A stretch of 6,955 nt of DNA from an uncultured Porphyromonas sp. (GTDB taxonomy: Bacteria; Bacteroidota; Bacteroidia; Bacteroidales; Porphyromonadaceae), in assembly GCA_946997275.1 (NCBI GenBank), contig CAMPUN010000057.1:1-6955 (forward strand), written 5' to 3'. Each line of letters begins with the position of its first letter. Position 1 is the stretch's first letter. This document shows positions 1 to 5,942 of the stretch, in pieces. The notes under the pieces are model-generated. The model saw only the letters and a list, made by a program, of their open reading frames with translations. It was not told where the DNA came from and ran no database searches. Made by a program: the position numbers and the translations under genes.

Positions 1-166
1 CCATGCCACGGTTCTCTACAAAGTAGATGCGAAACCAGTCAAAGATATGATACTCCTGACCGACGTACATGTGTGTCTTGATCCAGATCTTGACAACCTG
101 ATCTATGACAATAAGGAGCAGAATGAGCCCTGCGACAATCCAGTGGCGCTGGCTAGTACGAGTCAT
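1..166 (-). CDS. lspA: Lipoprotein signal peptidase (signal peptidase II), N-terminal part, cut by the left window edge
   Basis: An open frame reads leftward from an ATG at 164-166 and leaves the window after 55 complete codons. The translation has a short basic N-terminus, then a hydrophobic segment at about residues 9-25 with the embedded motif IDQVVK (21-26), and ends in FVENRGM. A DQ..K motif at the end of the first membrane helix and an ENxGMAFG-type motif are family hallmarks of LspA, the inner-membrane aspartic protease that cleaves the signal peptide of diacylglyceryl-modified prolipoproteins. The two catalytic aspartates lie later in the protein, outside the window, so integrity cannot be judged. 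The start is the first ATG after the upstream DksA-like stop, 17 bases away, which implies co-transcription. No Shine-Dalgarno sequence is seen, as is common in Bacteroidota. This identification predates the gene in no other frame and I see no competing call. Confidence 0.88.
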   Translation of the reverse strand, partial: MTRTSQRHWIVAGLILLLIVIDQVVKIWIKTHMYVGQEYHIFDWFRIYFVENRGM

Positions 167-183
167 AAAGGAGATGACTGACT

Positions 184-564
184 TTACTTAAGCTTGTCGC
201 GATTGAGCTTGGCCTCGATGCTCTTGGTCGTATGAGGTACCGCACGGAGACGCTCCTTGGGTATGAGCTTGCCCGTGACAGAGCAGATGCCGTAGGTGCC
301 GTTTTGGATACGTAGGAGAGCTGCCTCGAGCTTCTCGATGAAGTCTTGCAGACGCTGTGCCTGTGCATCGTTTTCAAGACGAGCCTGCGTGATAGCTCCC
401 TCGTCTAGATCCTTGTAGGTGGGCGTCGTGTCGCTGATGTCGTTGGCATTCTCAGCACGGAGCATGTTGAGATCCTCACGAGCCTGAGCGATCTTCTTCT
501 CGATGAGTATGCGAAACTCTTCGAGCTCCTCCGGATTGTATCGTTTCTTGCTGCTATCTTCCAT
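184..564 (-). CDS. TraR/DksA-family transcriptional regulator with a degenerate zinc finger
   Basis: This 126-residue protein has the layout of DksA-type factors, which enter the RNA polymerase secondary channel and, in well-studied bacteria, act with ppGpp to reprogramme transcription on starvation. Residues about 10-40 and 58-88 are charged helices fitting the antiparallel coiled coil. The turn between them carries acidic residues in YKDLDEGA (50-57), the place of the DksA tip aspartates. The C-terminal globule has GTYGICSVTGKLIPKERLRA (89-108), which matches the family, but only Cys94 remains. The second position is Thr97 (C-x2-T), and no cysteines follow in the last 30 residues, so a four-cysteine zinc site is impossible. 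This resembles zinc-independent DksA paralogues and, as I recall, is usual for Bacteroidota homologues. The gene lies 84 bases after ileS and 17 before lspA on the same strand. The family call is firm; actual dependence on ppGpp is inferred. Confidence 0.9.
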   Translation of the reverse strand: MEDSSKKRYNPEELEEFRILIEKKIAQAREDLNMLRAENANDISDTTPTYKDLDEGAITQARLENDAQAQRLQDFIEKLEAALLRIQNGTYGICSVTGKLIPKERLRAVPHTTKSIEAKLNRDKLK

Positions 565-588
565 ACTATCTGTAAATCTATTAGTGCG

Positions 589-632
589 CTGTAGACGAAG
601 TCTCTCTGGTGCGAAAGCTTGATCGCCTACAG
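589..632. repeat. Weak inverted repeat between ileS and the DksA-like gene
   Basis: In the 84-base ileS to DksA-like gap, CTGTAG at 589-594 is complementary to CTACAG at 627-632, and a second short pair, GCGA (611-614) with TCGC (623-626), lies inside. Together they could fold into an imperfect hairpin in the transcript. There is no U-tract after it, so it is not a classical intrinsic terminator; it might be an RNA-processing or attenuating structure, or chance. Confidence 0.2.
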
Positions 633-648
633 ACGCCGTGAATTGTGT

Positions 649-3600
649 TTATACTTTGCTAATTTGTACCGCTATCAAGGTGCCGTCCAGGTCGATCTCC
701 TCGGCATCGCTGAGTACCTCGGAGTAGTCGATCGTGTCGGCCTGTACTTGCGTCTGGACGTACTCCTGATGAGTACGGAGCGCCTCTACAACTTCATCGG
801 GCGCCATCACGAGGAGCTCGATGTGATCGTTGACCTCGTAGCCAGACTGCTTGCGGAGGTTCTGTATGCGGTTGACAAACTCACGAGCCGTGCCCTCTGC
901 TATGAGCTCGGGCGTGAGCGTGATGTCTAGAGCTACCGTGTGACGACCCTCGTTGGCGACCGTCCAGCCAGGGATATCCTGAGCAATGATCTGTACATCC
1001 CCGAGATCGACCACGATAGGCTGATCACCGACCGTCAGGGTGAGCTGACCCGTCTGCTCCAGCTCATTGATCTGCTCAGTAGAGAGCGTACTGATCTGAG
1101 CTGCCAGCGCTTTCATATTCTTGCCCACCTTAGGACCTAGAGCCTTGAAGTCGGGCTTGACCGTGCGTACCCAGATCGAGTCTGAGGGATCGACAAAGCG
1201 AATGTCCTTCACGTTGACCTCGCTGAGCAATAGGTCGTGTACCTGCTCCATATGAACCTTGTCCGCCGGGTCATTGACCGGTAGCATGATAGCGCTAAGC
1301 GGTTGACGCACCTTGATATTGACCTTGCGACGCAGGGAGAGGACCAGAGTCGAGTAGATCTGAGCGAGCTCCATGCTGCGCTCCAGGTCTAGGTCTATCT
1401 GCGCCTCGTCAGCTACGGGATAGTCGGATAGGTGCACCGATGCAGACTCCTCGTGCAGGTCACGGTAGAGCCTATCTGCGTAGAAGGGCGCAATGGGCGC
1501 CATCAGCTGAGCCACTACTGAGAGACACTGGTAGAGCGTCTGATAGGCACTCAGTTTGTCGTCCGTCATAGAGCCCGCCCAGAAGCGCTTGCGAGAGAGA
1601 CGCACATACCAGTTGCTTAGATGCTCTGTGACAAAGTTTTCGATGGCACGTCCCGCAGGCGTCGGGTCGTAGCTTGCCAGCTTGCCGTCCACCTCCTTGA
1701 TGAGTGAGTTGAGACGCGAGAGGATCCAGCGGTCTATCTCAGGACGATCCGCATAGGGGATCTGAGCCACGGCAGGATCGAAGCCGTCCAAGTTGCCATA
1801 GAGGGCGAAGAACTGGTAAGTGTTGTAGAGCGTGCCGAAGTATTTGCGACTCACCTCCTCGACACCCTTCGGGTCAAAGCGAATGTTCTCCCACGGATTG
1901 GCATTGGTGATCATGTACCAGCGGAGGGGGTCTGAGCCATACTGCTGGATGACCCCAAAGGGATCGACCGCATTACCCAGACGCTTGCTCATCTTGTTGC
2001 CATCCTTGTCGAGGACGAGCCCGTTGACGAGGACATTTCTAAAGGCTATGCTCCCCTGCGTCATCGTAGCGATAGCGTGGAGCGTAAAAAACCAACCACG
2101 TGTCTGGTCCACGCCCTCAGCGATGAAGTCGGCCGGGAAAACCTTTCCACTCTCGACCTCCTCGCGATGCTCGAAGGGGTAATGCACCTGCGCAAAGGGC
2201 ATAGAGCCCGAGTCAAACCATACGTCGATCAGGTCGCTCTCACGACGCATCGGACGCTTGCCATCCTGAGCCACGAGTGTGATCTCGTCAACATAGGGAC
2301 GGTGCAGATCGATCTTGTCATAGTTCTCCTCGCTGTAGTCGCCAGGCGTAAAGCCTGCGAGCGGATTGGCCGACATGACGCCAGCATGCACTGCGCGTTC
2401 GCACTCTTTGTAAAGCTCCTCAACAGAGCCGATGCAGATCTCCTCATCGCCATCCTCGGTACGCCAGATAGGTAGGGGAGTACCCCAGTAGCGACTACGG
2501 GAGAGGTTCCAGTCTTGGAGGTTCTCCAGCCACTTGCCGAAGCGTCCTGCACCGATCGCTGCGGGATGCCAGTCGATCGTCTCATTGAGGCGCATCATCT
2601 CCTCGCGGCACGCTGTAGAGCGGATGAACCAGCTATCTAGCGGATAGTAGAGGATAGGCTTGTCCGTGCGCCAGCAGTGGGGATAGTTGTGCGTATGCTT
2701 CTCGACTCGGAAGACGCGGTTCTCATGCTTGAGCATGACGCATATATCTACGTCTAGGGTCTCCTTGTCAGGGGTGTCCTTGGGATCGTAATCCTTCTTG
2801 ACATAGCGCCCAGCGTAGGTGTCGTAGAGAGGCACATTGACCGACTCCTTGAGGAATTGATGATCCAGTGCCTCAATCTTGTAAAAGCGACCTTTCAGGT
2901 CGACCATCGGACGCTGCTGCCCCTTATTGTCAATCATTAGAAGAGGAGGAACGCCCGCCGCCTTGGCGACACGCTCATCGTCTGCTCCGAAGGTCGGCGC
3001 AATGTGCACGATACCAGTACCATCCTCAGTGCTGACATAGTCGCCAGGGATAACTCGGAAGGCACCTTCGCCAGGATTGACCCACGGGATGAGTTGCTCG
3101 TAGTGAATGCCCACGAGGTCGTTACCCTTGCAAGTCGATAGGCGGTGCCAGGGAGCTTTCTTGTAAGTCTCCTTGTCCCACGTCTCAGGGAGCTCGCTCA
3201 CCTCGCTCTCAGCGTCGAAGTAACTGCCTAGGAGCGCCGTAGCGAGTACCACCGTAATCGGCATAGCGCTGTAGGGGTTGAACGTCTCCACGGCGCAGTA
3301 CTCGATCGAAGGCCCCACGCAGAGAGCCGTATTGGACGGAAGCGTCCATGGCGTGGTGGTCCAAGCTAGGAAAAAGCTTTCGCCACGCCCACGAAGTGAC
3401 TCGGGCGCATCGATGATGCGAAACTGTGCGGTACAGACCGTATCCTTGACATCACGATAGCACCCTGGCTGGTTTAGCTCGTGCGAGCTCAGTCCCGTAC
3501 CAGCGGCAGGACTGTAGGGCTGTATGGATAGACCTTTGTATAGTAACCCCTTCTTGTATAGCTCCTTGAGGAGGTACCAGAGCGTCTCGATGTACTTATT

Positions 3601-4062
3601 CTTGTAGGTTACGTAGGGGTGCTCCATGTCGACCCAGTAACCCATCTGCTTGGTCAGCGACTCCCACTCGGCGGTGTACTTCATCACCTCCTTGCGGCAG
3701 GTCTGATTGTACTCAGCGACAGAGATCGTCTTACCGATCGCATCCTTGGTAATGCCGAGCTTCTTCTCGACACCCAGCTCCACGGGCAGACCGTGCGTAT
3801 CCCAGCCGGCACGACGATCTACACGGTAGCCGTGCATTGTCTTGTAGCGACAGATGATATCCTTGATAGAGCGCGCTATGACGTGGTGTATGCCAGGCAT
3901 CCCGTTGGCCGAGGGGGGACCCTCGTAGAAGGTGAATAGCGGTGCATCCTCACGCTGGTGTAGCGAGCGGTGGAAGAGCTGCTCCTTCTCCCACAGAGCT
4001 AGCATCTCCTGGTTGATCTGTGCGAAGTCGGCAGACTGGTATTCCTTAAACGGTTTCTTCAT
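649..4062 (-). CDS. ileS: Isoleucyl-tRNA synthetase, type 2
   Basis: A 1137-residue cytoplasmic class I aminoacyl-tRNA synthetase that charges tRNA-Ile. The Rossmann-core signature lies in EGPPSANGMPGIHH (47-60). The ATP-binding tetrapeptide is G57-I-H-H60, with positions one and three swapped relative to HxGH. The CP1 editing domain is marked by the Thr-rich WTTTPWTLPSN (234-244) and by GTGIVHIAPTFGADD ending at residue 362, with the acidic pair D361-D362. A KMSKR loop follows at 690-694, then a helical anticodon-binding region containing LSNWYVRLSRKRFW. The late segment has the VRQPL motif and a C-terminal domain (around 1060-1137). Only one cysteine follows the KMSKR loop, so the C-terminal zinc finger of E. 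coli-type IleRS is absent. Length and these motifs place it in the type 2 (eukaryote-like) subfamily usual in Bacteroidota. The start ATG at 4060-4062 sits about 27 bases from a strong -7 element. No frameshift or internal stop is present. Confidence 0.97.
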   Translation of the reverse strand: MKKPFKEYQSADFAQINQEMLALWEKEQLFHRSLHQREDAPLFTFYEGPPSANGMPGIHHVIARSIKDIICRYKTMHGYRVDRRAGWDTHGLPVELGVEKKLGITKDAIGKTISVAEYNQTCRKEVMKYTAEWESLTKQMGYWVDMEHPYVTYKNKYIETLWYLLKELYKKGLLYKGLSIQPYSPAAGTGLSSHELNQPGCYRDVKDTVCTAQFRIIDAPESLRGRGESFFLAWTTTPWTLPSNTALCVGPSIEYCAVETFNPYSAMPITVVLATALLGSYFDAESEVSELPETWDKETYKKAPWHRLSTCKGNDLVGIHYEQLIPWVNPGEGAFRVIPGDYVSTEDGTGIVHIAPTFGADDERVAKAAGVPPLLMIDNKGQQRPMVDLKGRFYKIEALDHQFLKESVNVPLYDTYAGRYVKKDYDPKDTPDKETLDVDICVMLKHENRVFRVEKHTHNYPHCWRTDKPILYYPLDSWFIRSTACREEMMRLNETIDWHPAAIGAGRFGKWLENLQDWNLSRSRYWGTPLPIWRTEDGDEEICIGSVEELYKECERAVHAGVMSANPLAGFTPGDYSEENYDKIDLHRPYVDEITLVAQDGKRPMRRESDLIDVWFDSGSMPFAQVHYPFEHREEVESGKVFPADFIAEGVDQTRGWFFTLHAIATMTQGSIAFRNVLVNGLVLDKDGNKMSKRLGNAVDPFGVIQQYGSDPLRWYMITNANPWENIRFDPKGVEEVSRKYFGTLYNTYQFFALYGNLDGFDPAVAQIPYADRPEIDRWILSRLNSLIKEVDGKLASYDPTPAGRAIENFVTEHLSNWYVRLSRKRFWAGSMTDDKLSAYQTLYQCLSVVAQLMAPIAPFYADRLYRDLHEESASVHLSDYPVADEAQIDLDLERSMELAQIYSTLVLSLRRKVNIKVRQPLSAIMLPVNDPADKVHMEQVHDLLLSEVNVKDIRFVDPSDSIWVRTVKPDFKALGPKVGKNMKALAAQISTLSTEQINELEQTGQLTLTVGDQPIVVDLGDVQIIAQDIPGWTVANEGRHTVALDITLTPELIAEGTAREFVNRIQNLRKQSGYEVNDHIELLVMAPDEVVEALRTHQEYVQTQVQADTIDYSEVLSDAEEIDLDGTLIAVQISKV

Positions 4063-4088
4063 TGGAGCTTTCGTATAAGATATGTTCG

Positions 4089-4096
4089 CAAAGATA
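4089..4096 (-). promoter_or_regulatory. Bacteroidota-type -7 promoter element for ileS
   Basis: On the minus strand these bases read TATCTTTG, a full match to the TAnnTTTG -7 element of the primary sigma factor of Bacteroidota. It lies 26 bases before the ileS start codon, which would give a leader of roughly 20 bases. No convincing TTTG -33 element is seen at the expected spacing of about 20 bases; the TTTG at 4109-4112 is too close (12 bases). The operon promoter for ileS, the DksA-like gene and lspA is therefore inferred to be here. Confidence 0.65.
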
Positions 4097-4146
4097 CAGA
4101 AACTTGTCCAAATACGCCCTTAATCGTCCGTGTAATCTGCTTTCTC

Positions 4147-4154
4147 TACCTTTG
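4147..4154 (+). promoter_or_regulatory. Bacteroidota-type -7 promoter element for the FrhB-family gene
   Basis: The plus strand reads TACCTTTG, again a full TAnnTTTG match, ending 24 bases before the ATG at 4179. This spacing nearly mirrors that of the ileS element on the other strand and predicts a leader of about 19 bases. The -33 region is weak (TAATCG around 4121-4126). The position just before the start supports ATG 4179 as the true start. Confidence 0.6.
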
Positions 4155-4178
4155 TAGTGCACTAGAGACTGAGACACG

Positions 4179-5429
4179 ATGATACAGATAGAGGACAAGA
4201 AGCGCTGCTGTGGCTGCGAGGCGTGCCGACAGGTGTGCCCCAAGGAGTGCATACGACTGGAGCGTGACGAGGAGGGCTTTGGCTATCCAGTCGTCGATCT
4301 GGAGCGTTGCATCGAGTGTCATAAGTGTGAGCGGGTCTGCCCCTTTATGGAGCTGGGCGCGCCTCGTGAGCCACTGGCTGTCTATGCCGCATGTGCTACG
4401 GACGAAGGGCTCCGCGAGGCGAGTTCGTCCGGAGGGCTCTTTACACTGCTTGCTGAGGAAACGCTAAATCGTGGGGGCGTGGTCTTTGGGGCGCGATTTG
4501 ATGAGACCTGGGGCGTCTGCCACGACTACACAGAGACGGTGGAGGGATTGGCTCCTTTTCGGGGTAGTAAGTACCTGCAGAGCCGTATCGGAGATAGCTA
4601 TCAGCGGGCGGAGCTGTTTCTCAAAGAGGGACGACCCGTCCTCTTCACAGGGACTCCCTGTCAGATCAAAGGGCTGGTCCACTACCTCGGGCGTGCCTAC
4701 GACAACTTGACAACGGTCGATGTGGTCTGCCACGGCGTACCCTCACCGATGGTGTGGCAAAGGTATCTGACGACACTGCGAGCAGGGCAGGGAGAGATCA
4801 CGGGGATCTCCTTTCGCGATAAGTCGGTCTCGGGATGGCGACGCTATGACTTTGTGGTACAAAGCACTGAGGGGGAGGGCGTGCGACAGTTTTACGGAGA
4901 CAATATCTATATGCGGGGCTTCCTGCACGACCTCTACTTGCGCCCTAGTTGCTACGCCTGCATGGCGAAGGGGGGCCGCAGTCAGAGCGACCTGACGCTG
5001 GGCGACTACTGGGGCGTGGAGCGCACTTGCCCCGATCTAGATCGAGCGCTGGACGAGAACAAAGGCACGAGCGTCGTGCTGATCCACAGCGCACAGGGGC
5101 GACGCCTCTGGTCCGAGCTCACTTGTCGCTCTCAGGAGACGAGCTATGCGAGTGCCGTGGCGGGTAATAGTCTTTCGTCCGAGCTCACTTGCCGCTCTCA
5201 GGAGACGAGCTATGCGAGTGCTTTGGCGGGTAATCCCTCAATCGAGCAGAGTGTCGCGGAGCCACCGAAGCGCCAGCTCTTCTTCGAGCAAATCAATGCA
5301 GAGCCATTAGACTCGTTGATCGCTCGTCTCACGGCCACGTCGCTCCACAAACGCCTCTGGCGCCAGCTTCACCACCAAGCACACCGCGTCAAGCTACGCC
5401 TCTGCCGCCTCGCCCAGCGACCTCACTAA
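4179..5429 (+). CDS. Iron-sulfur flavoprotein of the coenzyme F420 hydrogenase/dehydrogenase beta-subunit (FrhB) family
   Basis: A 416-residue soluble redox protein. It begins with two ferredoxin-type 4Fe-4S sites: C10-x2-C13-x2-C16-x3-C20-P and C44-x2-C47-x2-C50-x3-C54-P. Next comes the FrhB N-terminal region with SSGGLFTLLA (83-92). The C-terminal FrhB/FdhB region follows with FTGTPCQIKGL (156-166), DVVCHGVPSPMVW (181-193), RPSCYACMAK (255-264) and SDLTLGDYWGVE (270-281). In methanogens related subunits bind FAD and reduce F420. The many Bacteroidota homologues are of uncertain function and often sit in surface-polysaccharide clusters beside polysaccharide pyruvyl transferases; here no such partner is visible. 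The gene stands alone, divergent from ileS and ending 17 bases from the convergent TerB-like gene. Residues 312-355 are a 22-residue tandem duplication. The tail is rich in Arg and His. Family assignment is firm; the electron acceptor and pathway are unknown. Confidence 0.9.
   Translation: MIQIEDKKRCCGCEACRQVCPKECIRLERDEEGFGYPVVDLERCIECHKCERVCPFMELGAPREPLAVYAACATDEGLREASSSGGLFTLLAEETLNRGGVVFGARFDETWGVCHDYTETVEGLAPFRGSKYLQSRIGDSYQRAELFLKEGRPVLFTGTPCQIKGLVHYLGRAYDNLTTVDVVCHGVPSPMVWQRYLTTLRAGQGEITGISFRDKSVSGWRRYDFVVQSTEGEGVRQFYGDNIYMRGFLHDLYLRPSCYACMAKGGRSQSDLTLGDYWGVERTCPDLDRALDENKGTSVVLIHSAQGRRLWSELTCRSQETSYASAVAGNSLSSELTCRSQETSYASALAGNPSIEQSVAEPPKRQLFFEQINAEPLDSLIARLTATSLHKRLWRQLHHQAHRVKLRLCRLAQRPH
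5112..5243 (+). repeat. In-frame 66-bp tandem duplication inside the FrhB-family gene
   Basis: Two adjacent 66-base units, 5112-5177 and 5178-5243, each encode 22 residues beginning SELTCRSQETSYASA. By hand alignment the first 57 bases match at 54 positions, and the last 9 bases of the units differ. The second unit continues into NPSIEQSV and the downstream R..FF segment. In family members I recall, an NP-type motif precedes the R..FF segment, so the second copy probably is the ancestral junction and the first copy, with NS instead of NP, the extra one. The high identity points to a recent event. Confidence 0.92.
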
Positions 5430-5446
5430 TTATTCTTAAGGCAACA

Positions 5447-5926
5447 TTAACGAGAGCTTAGTTGCTCAATGTTTATGAGATCAAAGTGTGTGTTGGTATC
5501 CCAAATCAGATCCTCTGGCTCATGGATGTCTTGTAGTAAAAAGATCTCTTTGTCGGGGTGTGTGGCTAAGATATAATCGTCACTGATAGATAGGTTCTTG
5601 CGGATCTTTTTGAAGAACTTGATCTCGGCATACTCAATCACGTTGTCCGCCTCAATTGCCTTGAAGGCAAGAGAGACCAGTGTCAGCTGCTCGTCATCAC
5701 TCATCGTTACCGAGTCAATCTCTTTGAGAAACCTCTGGAGGAAGGTAGCTCCTATCTCATTGATGTCTGCAATCCAGCCGTTTATAATCTTCTCTACGTC
5801 TAGACCTTGGAAGAGATCCTCGACCTGGGAGATCTCTCTAACCATCTGAATCTCTTCGGGTGCTATCTCTCCATCGCAGGCTATGCAGCTGAAGATGGTC
5901 TTTAAGTATAGTTCTGCTAGTGTCAT
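5447..5926 (-). CDS. TerB-like (tellurite-resistance TerB family) helical protein
   Basis: A 159-residue, largely helical acidic protein with no signal peptide. It has two acidic motifs typical of the TerB fold: IACDGEIAPEEI (15-26) near the N-terminus and IEADNVIEYAEIKFF (91-105) later, each with the D-x(n)-E pattern at a helix start that is thought to bind metal. The second runs into KKIRKNLSIS, as in the 'E..ff..ia..lgls' end of TerB repeats. The last 40 residues form an acidic tail not explained by the core domain. TerB proteins are known from tellurite and stress-response operons and as partners of signalling ATPases, but the biochemical role is unsettled. The gene starts 16 bases after the stop of the kinase-AAA gene on the same strand, so both are probably one transcript. 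Local GC is low (24 of 60 bases in 5581-5640). Tellurite resistance itself should not be assumed. Confidence 0.75.
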   Translation of the reverse strand: MTLAELYLKTIFSCIACDGEIAPEEIQMVREISQVEDLFQGLDVEKIINGWIADINEIGATFLQRFLKEIDSVTMSDDEQLTLVSLAFKAIEADNVIEYAEIKFFKKIRKNLSISDDYILATHPDKEIFLLQDIHEPEDLIWDTNTHFDLINIEQLSSR

Positions 5927-5942
5927 AGTTACTGTCTATTGC

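Noticed and set aside
573..580. Minus-strand TAGATTTA, a 7/8 match to TAnnTTTG, as a separate promoter for the DksA-like gene
   Set aside because: It ends only 8 bases before the start codon, leaving almost no leader, and the conserved final G is missing.
1832..2475. Plus-strand open frames inside ileS
   Set aside because: They are antisense to intact, motif-rich IleRS sequence in a GC-rich gene; no start signals or known domains support them.
4046..4252. Minus-strand open frame across the divergent promoter region
   Set aside because: It overlaps both promoters, the ileS start and the ferredoxin motif of the plus-strand gene, and its translation shows no recognisable domain.
5112..5243. 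CRISPR-like or mobile-element repeat
   Set aside because: There are only two directly abutting copies without spacers, and they stay in frame within a coding sequence, so an internal gene duplication explains them.
5430..5446. Bidirectional terminator between the convergent genes
   Set aside because: The 17-base gap is AT-rich but has no stem-loop; the short GAGC/GCTC pair nearby lies inside the TerB-like coding sequence and is only 4 bp.
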